DNA of 35,465 bases from Ideonella aquatica (GCF_018069755.1 NZ_JAGQDE010000035.1:1-35465), one strand, 5' to 3'. Shown: positions 9,161 through 20,704, numbered from the stretch's first letter. Notes: generated by a model not told the origin, from the sequence alone. Translations and numbers: made by a program.

Positions 9161-9889
9161 CTACGCCACCGGCCCCAGTGGCGCCTGGGGACTCTCCTCG
9201 TCCGGCGGTTCAGGGGTGGCGCGGGCCAGCGCCATCCACAGGCCCAGCATCGGCGTGAAGGGCCGGCGCGGCGCCGGGCGCAACACCTCCAGCGCGCCGC
9301 CGGGCGTGGCCTGCAGCACACCGAACAGCGGCGGGATCTCGTCAGCCTGCGCAATGCCCGCGGCCAGCACGTACCAGCATTCGCTGGCCAGCGCGCGGTA
9401 GGCCTCGCCCTTGGCCGGGCGGCGCAGGTCGGCCAGCAGGTCAGCGCGCGAGACCTTCACCTCGTGCGCGATCGGCAGCAGCGCGTCCTCGCGCGTGGTC
9501 TGGCGGATCGAGTAGACATCGGGCATGGCCACCACCCAGCGGGTGCGGCTGCCGCCCTCGGCCTCGGCCTGCACCAGCGGTGCGCGCAGTGCCAGACCGC
9601 GCCAGGCCAACCGACCGTCGCGCTGCATGGCCTGCGCCACCCGGGCGGCCAGGGCCTCATGCGCACCGAGGGCGGCCTGGTGCTGGCGGCGCGCGCTCAG
9701 CAACTGGGCGATGCCGGCGTCGGTCAGGCGCAGCGTTTCGCGGCCGTCGGCATCGAGCAGGCGCTCGACCCAGCCGGCGCCGATCAGCTCGAGTTCCAGC
9801 ATGTCGCGGCTGGGCCAGCCGGCCGAGCGCCACAGCGCGCGCAGGCGCTGGCGCTGCGCGGAGCTGGCTCGGGCGGGCGCGTCGGACAT
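9161..9889 (-). CDS. MmcB-like / PD-(D/E)XK-type hypothetical protein
   Basis: A 242-residue protein. The N-terminal half (about 1-95) looks like a winged-helix segment (WRSAGWPSRDMLELELIGAGWVERL, LRLTDAGIAQLL). The C-terminal half has MPDVYSIRQTTREDALLPIAHEVKVSRADLLADL followed by AYRALASECWYVLAAGI. The D-x(n)-HEVKVSRADLLADL pattern resembles MmcB-like DNA-repair nucleases (PD-(D/E)XK fold, with the E-x-K pair in HEVKVS). That assignment rests on motif resemblance only. MSDAPAR at 9889 is chosen because longer frames run into the oppositely oriented gene; the two starts are only 24 nt apart, so their promoters must overlap or lie inside each other's coding region. Confidence 0.62.
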   Translation of the reverse strand: MSDAPARASSAQRQRLRALWRSAGWPSRDMLELELIGAGWVERLLDADGRETLRLTDAGIAQLLSARRQHQAALGAHEALAARVAQAMQRDGRLAWRGLALRAPLVQAEAEGGSRTRWVVAMPDVYSIRQTTREDALLPIAHEVKVSRADLLADLRRPAKGEAYRALASECWYVLAAGIAQADEIPPLFGVLQATPGGALEVLRPAPRRPFTPMLGLWMALARATPEPPDEESPQAPLGPVA

Positions 9890-9913
9890 CGCGGGCCATG
9901 CTAGCCTGCACGG

Positions 9914-11140
9914 ATGAGCGCCGACACCCCCGCGATCCCATCTGGCTGGCACGCCGATGCCGAACGCCTGTGGCGTGCCGGCCAGCGCATGCCGGCGATC
10001 CAGTCGGCCGTGGCGGCGATCAACACCTTCGGCGACAACAAGCCCGCCGCACGCGTGCTGCAGCTGGCCTACTACCTCTACCTGATCAACGACTTCGGTG
10101 GCGCGGCCGCGGTGCTGCAGCAGCTGCTGCGCCAGCAGCCCGACCACCACGATGCGCTGATCAACCTGGCCGTCTGTCTGCAGCGCCTGGGCCGCCACGG
10201 CGAGGTGCTGGCGCTGTCGGAGCAGGCCCTGGTGCGGCAGCCCGACCTGCCGCTGGCGCTGGACCTGCGGGCCAAGTCGCTGATGCGCGTCGGCCGCCAG
10301 CCCGAGGCCCAGGAGGCCGGGCGCCAGTCGCTGCAGGCCAAGGACCGTGCCCTTGCGGCGCCGGCAACACCCTGGCAGCCGCCGCCGCACCCGGTGGCGC
10401 AGCAGGTCCAGGGCAAGCCTTCAGTGGTGTCGTTTTCGCTGTGGGGTGCCCACCCGCGCTATCTGCGCGGCGCGTTGCGCAACGCGCTGCTGATGCCCGA
10501 TCTTTACCCCGGCTGGGTGATGCGCCTGTCGGTGGACGAGAGTGTGCCGGCCGACTTCATCGCCGTCATGCGCTCGCTGCAGGTGGATGTGCGGGTGCAG
10601 CCCGCCGGGCAGTCGCTGCGCCAGCGCCTGTGCTGGCGCTTTCTGGTGGCCAACGATCCGACGGTGGGCCGCTTCCTGGCGCGCGACTGCGACTCGGTGT
10701 TCAGCCTGCGCGAGGTGCGCGCGGTCGACGACTGGATCGCCTCGGGCCGCTGGTTCCATGTCATCCGCGACTGGTGGACCCACACCGACCTGATGCTGGC
10801 TGGCCTGTGGGGCGGCGTGGCCGGCGTCCTGCCCGACCTGGTGCCGCTGCTGGCGGGCTACCAGACCCGCCAGGCCGAGACGCCCAACATCGACCAATGG
10901 TTCCTGCGCGACCGCGTCTGGCCGCTGGTGCGCCACCATGTGCTGGTGCATGACCGGCTGTTCGCGGTGGAGGGCCGTGTGCCGCTGCCCGAGCCGCAGG
11001 GCAATTTCCACATCGGCCAGGACGAGTTCAGCGCCCACCGCCGCCGCCAGCAGCACCTGCTGGCCGCCTGGATCGAGCGCCTGCCCTGCCTGCGCCTGCC
11101 CGATGACCCGCCGACCGACACGGCGGCGGCCGGCGCATAG
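9914..11140 (+). CDS. TPR protein with glycosyltransferase-like C-terminal domain
   Basis: A 408-residue protein. Residues about 10-150 form tetratricopeptide-like helical repeats (ARVLQLAYYLYLINDFGGAAAVLQQLLRQQPDHHDALINLAVCLQRLGRHGEVLALSEQAL). After a Pro-rich linker, a second domain (about 165-395) starts VVSFSLWGAHPRYLRGALRNALL and contains FLVANDPTVGRFLARDCDSVFSLREV, where DCDS could be a metal/nucleotide-sugar-binding DxD. It continues with WFHVIRDWWTHTDLMLAGLWGG. This resembles capsule/LPS-type glycosyltransferase-like proteins, but no substrate can be named. It is divergent from the MmcB-like gene and 10 nt upstream of pirin, possibly cotranscribed with it. Confidence 0.72.
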   Translation: MSADTPAIPSGWHADAERLWRAGQRMPAIQSAVAAINTFGDNKPAARVLQLAYYLYLINDFGGAAAVLQQLLRQQPDHHDALINLAVCLQRLGRHGEVLALSEQALVRQPDLPLALDLRAKSLMRVGRQPEAQEAGRQSLQAKDRALAAPATPWQPPPHPVAQQVQGKPSVVSFSLWGAHPRYLRGALRNALLMPDLYPGWVMRLSVDESVPADFIAVMRSLQVDVRVQPAGQSLRQRLCWRFLVANDPTVGRFLARDCDSVFSLREVRAVDDWIASGRWFHVIRDWWTHTDLMLAGLWGGVAGVLPDLVPLLAGYQTRQAETPNIDQWFLRDRVWPLVRHHVLVHDRLFAVEGRVPLPEPQGNFHIGQDEFSAHRRRQQHLLAAWIERLPCLRLPDDPPTDTAAAGA

Positions 11141-11150
11141 CATGCGGCCC

Positions 11151-12005
11151 ATGGACAAGGTCACCACCCCCCGCGCGCTTGAGCACATCATCACCGGCCG
11201 CCCCACCAGCGACGGTGCCGGCGTGCGCCTGGTGCGCCTGCTCGATGGCCCGCTGCAGCAGCGCCTGGACCCGTTTCTGATGCTCGATGCCTTCGGCTCC
11301 GACGAGGCCGCCGACTACATCGCCGGTTTCCCCGACCACCCTCACCGCGGCTTCGAGACCGTGACCTACATGATCGCCGGGCGCATGCGCCACCGCGACT
11401 CGGCGGGCCATGAGGGCCTGCTGGAGAACGGCGGCGTGCAATGGATGACCGCCGGCCGCGGCGTCATCCACAGCGAGCTGCCCGAGCAGGAGGAGGGCCG
11501 GATGGAGGGCTTCCAGCTCTGGCTGAACCTGCCCGGCCGCGACAAGCTGTGCCCGCCCTGGTACCGCGACTTCAGCGACGCCCAGATCCCCGAGTGGCAG
11601 GCCAGCGGCGTGCGCGTGCGCGTGATCGCCGGCCATCACCAGGGCGTGCAGGGCGCGGTGCAGCGCGAGGCCACCCAGGTGCTGTACCTGGACGTGCACC
11701 TGGCACCGGGCGCGGCGCACGCGGTGGCCATCCCGCCCGCGCACAACGCCTTCGTGCATGTCTACCGCGGTGAAGCGGCGCTGGGCGAGGCCCGGCTGGC
11801 GGCGGGTCACATGGGCCTGCTGGCCAACACCGCCGGCAGCGACGGCGTGCAGCTGACCAACCCCGGCACCCAGCCGACGCGCCTGCTGGTGCTGGCCGGG
11901 CGTCCGCTGGCCGAGCCCATCGTGCAGTACGGCCCCTTCGTGATGAACACGCCGCAGCAAATCCACGAGGCGATCGCCGACTTCCGGGCCGGCCGCCTCG
12001 CCTGA
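11151..12005 (+). CDS. Pirin family protein
   Basis: Bicupin of 284 residues. The N-terminal cupin holds the pirin metal site: DHPHRGFETVTYM with the two His and a later GRGVIHSELPE. The domain also shows the family blocks FLMLDAFGSDE and GVQWMTAGRGVIHSE, and the C-terminal cupin contains AFVHVYRGEA and LVLAGRPLAEPIVQYGPFVMNT. Bacterial pirins bind Fe and several have quercetinase activity; the role here is unknown. The start ATG at 11151 (MDKVTTPR) or 11142 (MRPMDKV) cannot be separated by a ribosome binding site; I use the former. Downstream lies a dense hairpin cluster that probably ends its message. Confidence 0.94.
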   Translation: MDKVTTPRALEHIITGRPTSDGAGVRLVRLLDGPLQQRLDPFLMLDAFGSDEAADYIAGFPDHPHRGFETVTYMIAGRMRHRDSAGHEGLLENGGVQWMTAGRGVIHSELPEQEEGRMEGFQLWLNLPGRDKLCPPWYRDFSDAQIPEWQASGVRVRVIAGHHQGVQGAVQREATQVLYLDVHLAPGAAHAVAIPPAHNAFVHVYRGEAALGEARLAAGHMGLLANTAGSDGVQLTNPGTQPTRLLVLAGRPLAEPIVQYGPFVMNTPQQIHEAIADFRAGRLA

Positions 12006-12008
12006 GGG

Positions 12009-12122
12009 CGGCTGCGGTACCCCGCGGCCGGGTGCCCCACGCAGGCCGGCGCACGGCCGCTCCGAAGCGGCCTGCGCACCCTCTCGGAGGGTGGCCGCGG
12101 CACCCCGCGGCCGGGTGCCCCA
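12009..12122. repeat. Intergenic hairpin cluster with a 25-bp direct repeat
   Basis: Two 25-bp copies starting at 12015 and 12098 differ at one base; each folds as GGYACCC-N7-GGGTGCC. Between them are two more hairpins, GGCCGCT-CCGA-AGCGGCC (12055-12072) and CACCCTC-TCG-GAGGGTG (12077-12093). Four stems thus fill the gap between the convergent pirin and DUF4397 genes. It probably acts as a bidirectional transcription end, or is a REP-like element. Confidence 0.7.
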
Positions 12123-12125
12123 GTT

Positions 12126-13415
12126 CTAGCGTTCCTTGCGCAGCGCCCCCGACGGCGCGGCGGAGGTGCCGAACATGAACACCGTGTACACGCCCTGTGC
12201 CGACAGCGCGGTGTCGGTCAGGCTGTACAACGCGGTGGACGACAGTGCCGAGCTGACCTCCAGTGTGGCGGCGTCGTTGCTGTTCAGCGCCACCGGGTCG
12301 GACACGCCGCCGGCGGCCAGGTCCGAGATCACGGCCTCGTAGTCGACCGTCAGCGTCAGCGGGTAGCTGGCCATGCCGTTCATCGCGTTGACCAGGCGCA
12401 GCTTGTACTTGCTGCTGCTGGTGGGCAGGCGGTTGTCGTCCTCGACCACGCTGACCGTGGGCGAGGCGACGGTGCCGCTGACCAGCAGCGTGTAGTCACC
12501 GCCAGCCTCCAGCGTGGCGGTGCTGGCCGTCAGGCTGGTGCCGGCCACGCTGACACGGACCGTGGCGCTGCCGGCATCGACCAGCTTGTAGCTGCCAATC
12601 GTCGGCGACGGCGCGCCGCTGAGCAGCGACACGCCGCCCACGCTGGCGCTGACCGTGGCGCTGCTGGCCACCCCGCCCACCACGCGCACGCGCGCCTGGG
12701 TGTTGAGCAGCGCCGTGACCGCGCCGTCTTGCACCAGTTGCATGGCGTGCACCAGCACGCCGCCGGGGCCGGGCATCAGCACCAGCGTGACCACGCCGGT
12801 GCTGGCCAAGGTGATGCTGGCCACGTCCAGGCGCAGATCACTGGTGTCTTCGCTGGCGGTGACGCGCAGGCGGTAGGTGCCGGCGGTCACGCTGGTGAGG
12901 CTGGAGGACGAACCACCGTCCACAGCGGCCGCCACCGGCGTCGAGGCGTCGAGGTCGTCGTCGGCCGCGGTCAGGTAGACATCCAGGCTGCCGGCGTCGC
13001 TGGCGGTGTTGAGCACCGTCAGCTTGGTCTTGCCGCTGTCGGCCGCGTCCACCGAGTCGGCGATCAGGTTGGACTTCAGCGCACCCTGCCAGCCGTAGGC
13101 GACCACGGTGTAGGCCGTGTCGGTGTCCAGCGAGCGGCTTTGGCTGAGCAGGTAGGTGGCCGAGTCGGCGTTGGTCAGCGCCGCCGTGACGGTGGCTGCC
13201 GAGACACTGGTGTAGCTGCTGGCGCTGCCATAGGCCACCGAGGACAGCAGGCGCTCATCGTCGATGTACAGGTCGAGGGCGTCGTAGCCGCTGGCATTGA
13301 CCAGGCGCAGCGAGGCGTCGCCGCTGCTGGAGCCCCCGCAGCCGACCAGGCTGGTCATCGGGATCGCGGCCATCAGGCCCAGGAAGTGGCGCTTGGACAG
13401 GCGGTGTTCGGACAA
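12126..13415 (-). CDS. DUF4397 domain lipoprotein
   Basis: Exported protein of 429 residues. The N terminus MSEHRLSKRHFLGLMAAIPMTSLVGC is a signal peptide ending in the lipobox LVGC, so the mature protein is probably lipid-anchored in the envelope. Two DUF4397-type repeats are visible: RLVNASGYDALDLYIDDERLLSSVAYGSASSYTSV and RLVNAMNGMASYPLTLTVDYEAVISDLAAGG. The rest is Ser/Thr/Ala/Val-rich beta-sandwich sequence. I take the TTG at 13415 because GAGGAG precedes it by 6 nt and it gives a compact signal peptide; the in-frame ATG at 13445 lacks a ribosome binding site. The function of the family is unknown. It converges with pirin across the hairpin cluster. Confidence 0.82.
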   Translation of the reverse strand: MSEHRLSKRHFLGLMAAIPMTSLVGCGGSSSGDASLRLVNASGYDALDLYIDDERLLSSVAYGSASSYTSVSAATVTAALTNADSATYLLSQSRSLDTDTAYTVVAYGWQGALKSNLIADSVDAADSGKTKLTVLNTASDAGSLDVYLTAADDDLDASTPVAAAVDGGSSSSLTSVTAGTYRLRVTASEDTSDLRLDVASITLASTGVVTLVLMPGPGGVLVHAMQLVQDGAVTALLNTQARVRVVGGVASSATVSASVGGVSLLSGAPSPTIGSYKLVDAGSATVRVSVAGTSLTASTATLEAGGDYTLLVSGTVASPTVSVVEDDNRLPTSSSKYKLRLVNAMNGMASYPLTLTVDYEAVISDLAAGGVSDPVALNSNDAATLEVSSALSSTALYSLTDTALSAQGVYTVFMFGTSAAPSGALRKER

Positions 13416-13654
13416 AGGGGGCTCCTCGGCAGGTCGGGTAGGCATGATGGATGTGACAGGCGATCGTGGCGAGCGCGTGTTGCGCGCGTGTTGCGCGGTG
13501 GTCGCTTCTGCGTGAACCCCTCGGGCGTCGCACCGGGCAGAACAGGACCGGCAAGCTGAGGCATTTTGCGCCTATGCCCGCCGGCGCTGACCGGCACAGT
13601 GACGCCCCTGGGCGACTGTCCCTGTCGCCGCTCACCTGTCCGCCAGGAGACCGC

Positions 13655-15064
13655 ATGGCCTCGTCCCTCCCCCCGTCCAGACTGGCCCGCCAGGCGGACC
13701 GACTCATCCTGTTGTCCCTGCTGGCCTCGGTGCTGATGGCCGTGGGCCTGGGGGTCTATGTCGGCCAGCCCGGCTTGGCCCTGGGCGCCGGCCTGCCGCT
13801 GGCGCTGCTGGGCGCGCTGGCCGCGCTGGCTGCACCGGGCACGCTGGCCTCGCGGCTGGTGCTGTCGGCCACGCTGATGGCCAGCGTGGCGCTGCACATC
13901 CAGCTGGCCCGCGGCCTGACCGAGATGCACTTCGGTGTCTTCGTGACGCTGGCTTTCCTGCTGGCCTACCGCGACTGGCGGCCGCTGGTGCTGGCGGCCG
14001 GCGTGATCGCGGTGCATCACGTGCTGTTTGACCGCCTGCAGGCGGCCGGCCTGGGCACCTACTGCCTGGCCGAGCCCGACCTGATGCGGGTGATGGTCCA
14101 TGCCGGCTACGTGGTGGTGCAGACCGCGCTGGAGGTGTACCTGGCGATGCTGATGCGCAGCGCAGCCACGCAGGGCCAGGAGCTGGAAACCCTGGTCGAT
14201 CACCTGGGCGCCCAGGGCCGCATCGCACTGGATGTGCAGTCGCTGCCGGCACGCACCCGGGCCGCGGCCGGCCTGAAGACAGCGCTGCTGTCGCTGGGTC
14301 AGGTGCTGCAGACTGTGGGTGGCAGCATCGCCAACATCCAGACCGCCTCCAGCGAGATCGCCAGCGGCAGCCTGGACCTCAGCGGCCGCACCGAGCAGGC
14401 CGCCGGCCAGCTGCAGCAGACCGCCTCGGCGATGGTGCAACTCTCGGGCGCCGTGCAGCAGACCGCCGAATCCGCCCGCGTGGCCAGCCAGCTGGCGGCG
14501 GGCGCGGCCGAGGTGGCGGGCCGCGGCGGCCAGGTGGTGGCCGACGTGGTGACCACGATGGGCGAGATCAACCAGGCGTCCAAGCGCATCGCCGACATCA
14601 TCGGCGTGATCGATGGCATCGCCTTCCAGACCAACATCCTGGCGCTCAACGCGGCGGTCGAGGCCGCCCGCGCCGGTGAGCAGGGCCGCGGCTTCGCGGT
14701 GGTGGCCGGCGAGGTGCGCAGCCTGGCCGGCCGCTCGGCCGAGGCGGCGCGCGAGATCAAGCAGCTGATCGGCGACAGCGTGCAGAAGGTGGACGCCGGT
14801 GCCGAGCTGGTGGGTTCGGCCGGCACCACCATGGACGAGATCGTCGCCGCGGTGCAGCGCGTCTCCGACATCATCCGCGACATCACCGCCGCCGCCCAGG
14901 CCCAGAGCGAGGGCATCGCCCAGGTCAACGGCGCGGTGCACCAGCTCGACGCCTCGACCCAGCAGAACGCCGCCCTGGTCGAGCAGAGCTCGGCCGCCGC
15001 CGAGAGCCTGCGCCAGCAGGCCGGGCAGCTGGCGCAGGCCATGCAAGGCATCCGCGCCGCCTGA
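13655..15064 (+). CDS. Methyl-accepting chemotaxis protein with polytopic membrane sensor
   Basis: A chemoreceptor of 469 residues. The first about 170 residues contain five or six closely spaced hydrophobic helices ([75 protein letters not shown]) and no periplasmic ligand domain. The C-terminal signalling domain is a long coiled coil with the conserved hairpin tip [38 protein letters not shown]. Residues such as H and W within the membrane part ([24 protein letters not shown]) suggest sensing within or near the membrane, for example of redox, oxygen or a lipophilic cue, which is inference. CAGGAGA precedes the ATG at 13655. No other che gene is nearby. Confidence 0.93.
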   Translation: MASSLPPSRLARQADRLILLSLLASVLMAVGLGVYVGQPGLALGAGLPLALLGALAALAAPGTLASRLVLSATLMASVALHIQLARGLTEMHFGVFVTLAFLLAYRDWRPLVLAAGVIAVHHVLFDRLQAAGLGTYCLAEPDLMRVMVHAGYVVVQTALEVYLAMLMRSAATQGQELETLVDHLGAQGRIALDVQSLPARTRAAAGLKTALLSLGQVLQTVGGSIANIQTASSEIASGSLDLSGRTEQAAGQLQQTASAMVQLSGAVQQTAESARVASQLAAGAAEVAGRGGQVVADVVTTMGEINQASKRIADIIGVIDGIAFQTNILALNAAVEAARAGEQGRGFAVVAGEVRSLAGRSAEAAREIKQLIGDSVQKVDAGAELVGSAGTTMDEIVAAVQRVSDIIRDITAAAQAQSEGIAQVNGAVHQLDASTQQNAALVEQSSAAAESLRQQAGQLAQAMQGIRAA

Positions 15065-15108
15065 ACCCCTATCATCCGGGCCATCCCATTGCCCGGGAGG
15101 AGCCCGCG

Positions 15109-15816
15109 ATGTGCGGCCGCTATGTCGTGGCCTATGACCCTGCCACGCTGGTGCAGGGTTTCAGCCTGACCCGCATCCAGCCCTTTGAGCGCCGCTGGAA
15201 CATCGCCCCGCAGAGCGAGGTGCCGGTGGTCCACGACACCCGCGAGGGTGAGCGCATCGGCACGCTGATGCGCTGGGGTCTGGTGCCGCACTGGGCGAAA
15301 GACGCCGGCATCGGCGCCAAGCTCAACAATGCGCGGCTGGAGAGCGCGGCCGAAAAACCGTCGTTTCGCCAGGCACTGCGCCGGCGCCGCTGCCTGATCC
15401 CGGCCAGCGGCTTCTACGAATGGCAGCCGCGCCGCGGCGCCGACGGCAAGCCCTTCAAGCAACCCTGGTACTTCAGCGCCGTGGATGGCGCGCCGCTGGC
15501 CTTCGCCGGCCTGTTCGAGGCCTGGCGCCCTGACGAGCGCGCCGACTGGCTGCTGAGCTGCTGCATCCTGACGCGCGACGCCAACGCCATCATGGCGCCG
15601 GTCCACGACCGCATGCCGGTGATCGTCGAGCCGGCCCACTGGGCCGCCTGGCTGGACCGTGGCGAGCAGCGGCCCGAGGCGCTGGCGGCGCTGCTGCTGC
15701 CGACGCCGCCGCAGGCCTTGCGCGCCTGGCCGGTCGACCGGGCGGTGGGGCGGGCCGGCCATGAGGGCGAGGCCCTCACCACGCCGCTGCCCGAGCCCCT
15801 GACCCCCGAGGCATAG
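15109..15816 (+). CDS. SOS response-associated peptidase (SRAP), YedK/HMCES family
   Basis: A 235-residue protein that crosslinks to abasic sites in single-stranded DNA through the N-terminal cysteine after removal of Met1. All key positions are present: C2 in MCGRYVV, RRWNIAPQ, N74 in KLNNARLES, E104 in ASGFYEW, and H166 in VHDRMPVI. The length matches the family. GGGAGGAG precedes the ATG, partly sequestered by a small CCGGGC/GCCCGG stem (15076-15096) that could serve as terminator for the chemoreceptor gene 44 nt upstream. No LexA-like box is evident to me. Confidence 0.95.
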   Translation: MCGRYVVAYDPATLVQGFSLTRIQPFERRWNIAPQSEVPVVHDTREGERIGTLMRWGLVPHWAKDAGIGAKLNNARLESAAEKPSFRQALRRRRCLIPASGFYEWQPRRGADGKPFKQPWYFSAVDGAPLAFAGLFEAWRPDERADWLLSCCILTRDANAIMAPVHDRMPVIVEPAHWAAWLDRGEQRPEALAALLLPTPPQALRAWPVDRAVGRAGHEGEALTTPLPEPLTPEA

Positions 15817-15925
15817 GGGGCCAAAAGCGGCTTTCCCCCCGCATTTCGCCACGCTGCGCGGTCGTCGCCGCCCTTAGGCTTGGTCGTGAAACCTCCGACA
15901 TTGCAGGAGTCGTCCGGAGAACGCC

Positions 15926-16147
15926 ATGCCCCTTCAACTCGCCCGCCGATTTGCCGCCGCGCTGCGCCCCACCCCCGCCATCTCCACCTGCTGGGCCGAC
16001 ACCCAGCCGATGGGCCTGAGCGTCGAGTCAGCGCCGCGTCCACGCCCCTTCCAACAGGTGCTGGCCGGTTTGCAGGTGCAGGAGTGCCGCGACGAGGATC
16101 TGTTCGACACCTACTTCGGCGCGCACGAGTTCAGTCGGGAGAACTGA
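15926..16147 (+). CDS. Small hypothetical protein
   Basis: A 73-residue protein starting MPLQLARRFAAALRP, preceded by CGGAGA at suitable distance. It has no membrane segment or signal peptide and a moderately acidic C-terminal part (VQECRDEDLFDTYFGAHEF). I do not recognise a family. Codon use and the ribosome binding site favour a real gene, and its end overlaps the convergent MipA/OmpV gene by 17 nt. It is separated from the SRAP gene by 109 nt without a clear terminator. Confidence 0.55.
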   Translation: MPLQLARRFAAALRPTPAISTCWADTQPMGLSVESAPRPRPFQQVLAGLQVQECRDEDLFDTYFGAHEFSREN

Positions 16148-16979
16148 TGTAGACCAGGCCCACCACCAGGCCCACCGAGCTGCGCCGCTGCGTCAGCGGG
16201 CTGTCGGCCGCCGGGCCCAGCAGGTAGGTCAGGCCGACCGTGCCGCCCAGACGCCAGTTCGGGTGCATGCGCCAGGTCAGCCCGGTGCCCACATGGGCGT
16301 CGGTCAGGCCGGCGCCGGGACGGTAGGCCGGCAGCCCGGCCGCCGCCGCCGAGGCCGCCGGTACACCGTGGTGGCTGCGCAGGTAGGTGGCATCCGCCGC
16401 GCCCAGGCCGATGCCCTGTGTCCAGCGCAGTGTGGGCGACAACGCCACCCGGCGCGACAGGTCGACCGACAGCGTCACGCCGCCGTCGCGGCCCAGCAGA
16501 TCGCCCGACAGCGCCGCGCTGAGCGCACGCTGGTCATCGGCCTCGCCGTCGAGCGCATAGCGCCCGTACAGCCGGGCGCGCAGCGTGCTGCGCACCTCCG
16601 GCAGCGCGGCCAGGCGCGGATCGTCGCTGGGCGAGCGGCCCTTGTCGTAGCGCAGCGCCAGGCCGGAGCTCCAGCGCGAGGACTCCACCAGCGACACGCT
16701 GGCGCCCGGCGCGCGGCTGCCGTCGGCGGGTCCCTCGATCAGATTGGCCTGCGACGAGGTCAGACGAAAGCGCCCCCAGCGCAGCCCGACCACCGGCCGC
16801 GCCGACACGTCGTAGTTGTCGGAGCCGGCGAAGCTGGGCTTCCAGGCCGTGGCCAGACCGATCTGGTAGTTGAAGGCGGCTTCGTCGTCGGCGGCATGAC
16901 TGGTCGGCGCCAGCAGGCTGGCCAGTCCCGCCAGGGCCAGGGCGGGCAGTCGCAGAAAGGGGCTGGTGGCATCGCGCAT
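16131..16979 (-). CDS. MipA/OmpV family outer-membrane protein
   Basis: Outer-membrane beta-barrel precursor of 282 residues. Residues 1-29 are a Sec signal peptide ending TSHAADDEA. The mature part has the family features YQIGLATAWKPSFAGSDNYDVSARPVVGLRWGRFRLTSSQAN, repeated amphipathic strands, and the terminal strand VGLVVGLVYISSPD ending close to an aromatic/hydrophobic position. MipA in E. coli scaffolds MltA and PBP1B, while other members act in osmotic or antibiotic responses, so the role here is open. The frame stays open to 18251, but MRDATSPF at 16979 gives the signal peptide. It is divergent from the TRAP-type gene (126 nt). Confidence 0.87.
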   Translation of the reverse strand: MRDATSPFLRLPALALAGLASLLAPTSHAADDEAAFNYQIGLATAWKPSFAGSDNYDVSARPVVGLRWGRFRLTSSQANLIEGPADGSRAPGASVSLVESSRWSSGLALRYDKGRSPSDDPRLAALPEVRSTLRARLYGRYALDGEADDQRALSAALSGDLLGRDGGVTLSVDLSRRVALSPTLRWTQGIGLGAADATYLRSHHGVPAASAAAAGLPAYRPGAGLTDAHVGTGLTWRMHPNWRLGGTVGLTYLLGPAADSPLTQRRSSVGLVVGLVYISSPD

Positions 16980-17105
16980 GGAAGGCGATGCTAGTGCGCC
17001 AAGATTGGCCACGCCTGAAGAGGGATGAGGCCCGTGACAGTGCCATACTCCGAGACAGCTCCGCGGCTGCGGCAAGCCGCGCTGCGCGACGAAGGAGGTT
17101 CTGTG

Positions 17106-18197
17106 ATGCACCTCGGCACCTGGCGGCGATCGGGGTTTCGCCCGGCGCGACGACGCGTCGGCCTGTGCCTGGCGATGGCCGCATCGCTGTTCACCGCAGC
17201 CCCGGCCCCGGCCGCAGCGTCCGAGCCCACCGTGCTGCGCGTGGTCGGCGGCCTGGCCGGCGTGAACCAGTACCTGCGCCATGAAGAACCGTTCTGGACC
17301 CAGGAGCTGCCCCGCCTGAGCGGCGGCCGCCTGCGCGCCGACGTCGTGCCCTTTGACCGCGCCGGCATCCGCGGCGCCGACATGCTGCGCCTGATGCAGC
17401 TGGGCGTGGTCAGCTTTGGCACCGTGCTGGTCAGCCAGGCCAGCGGCCAGGACCCGCTGCTGGGCGCGATGGACCTGGCCGGCCTGAACCCGGACATCGC
17501 CAGCCTGCGGCGCCACCTGGCGGCCTTCCGGCCGCTGCTGGCCGAGCGCCTGCGCGAGCGCCATGGCATCGAGCTGCTGGCGGTCTACACCTACCCGGCG
17601 CAGATGGTCTTCTGCAACAAGCCGCTGGTCAGCCTGACCGACCTGTCGGGCCGCAAGGTGCGCACCTCCAGCCCCACCCAGGCCGACTGGGTGGAGGCGC
17701 TGGGCGGCATGGCGGTGACCACGCCCTTTGCCGAGATCGTGCAGCAGATGCGCAGCGGCGGCCTGGACTGCGCCATCACCGGCAGCATGTCGGGCAACAC
17801 CATCGGCCTGCACGAGGTCACCAGCCACATCCACACGCTGCCGATCACCTGGGGCTTGTCGCTCTTCGGTGCCAACCGCAGCGCCTGGCAGGCCCTGCCC
17901 GCCGACCTGCGCGGCGTGCTGACGCGTGAGCTGGCGCGGCTGGAACACGACATCTGGCAGGAGTCCGATCACGAAACCGGCGAAGGCCTGGCCTGCAACA
18001 TCGGCGCCCAGGCCTGCGTGGGCGGCCGCAAGGGCCGCATGACCGAGGTGCGCGCCACGCCGGCCGATGTGCGTCGCCAACGCGAGATCTTTGCCAGCAC
18101 CGTGCTCTCGCGCTGGCTGCAGCGCTGCGGCGCCGGCTGCGCCGAAGCCTGGAACCGCACCCTGGGGCCGGTCAACGGCACGCTGGCACCGCGCTGA
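17106..18197 (+). CDS. TRAP transporter DctP-type solute-binding protein
   Basis: Precursor of 363 residues: a basic N terminus (MHLGTWRRSGFRPARRRVG), a signal peptide ending about AAPAPAAASEP, and then a DctP/SBP_7-type binding domain. Typical blocks are LRVVGGLAGVNQYLRHEEPFW, a YTYPAQMVFCNKPLVSLTDLSGRKVRTSSPTQADWVEALGGMAVTTPFAEIVQQMRSGGLDCAI region containing the ligand Arg, and a C-terminal helix set with extra cysteines (QRCGAGC). AAGGAGG lies 7 nt before the ATG at 17106. No DctQ/DctM permease genes are adjacent; instead a hybrid histidine kinase starts 2 nt after the stop. I infer that this protein is the periplasmic sensor partner of that kinase rather than a transport component. Confidence 0.88.
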   Translation: MHLGTWRRSGFRPARRRVGLCLAMAASLFTAAPAPAAASEPTVLRVVGGLAGVNQYLRHEEPFWTQELPRLSGGRLRADVVPFDRAGIRGADMLRLMQLGVVSFGTVLVSQASGQDPLLGAMDLAGLNPDIASLRRHLAAFRPLLAERLRERHGIELLAVYTYPAQMVFCNKPLVSLTDLSGRKVRTSSPTQADWVEALGGMAVTTPFAEIVQQMRSGGLDCAITGSMSGNTIGLHEVTSHIHTLPITWGLSLFGANRSAWQALPADLRGVLTRELARLEHDIWQESDHETGEGLACNIGAQACVGGRKGRMTEVRATPADVRRQREIFASTVLSRWLQRCGAGCAEAWNRTLGPVNGTLAPR

Positions 18198-18199
18198 CT

Positions 18200-20704
<2,505 letters not shown>

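Noticed and set aside
14016..14024. CACGTG in the chemoreceptor gene as a further parS
   Set aside because: Only the central hexamer matches; the outer arms do not fit the parS consensus.
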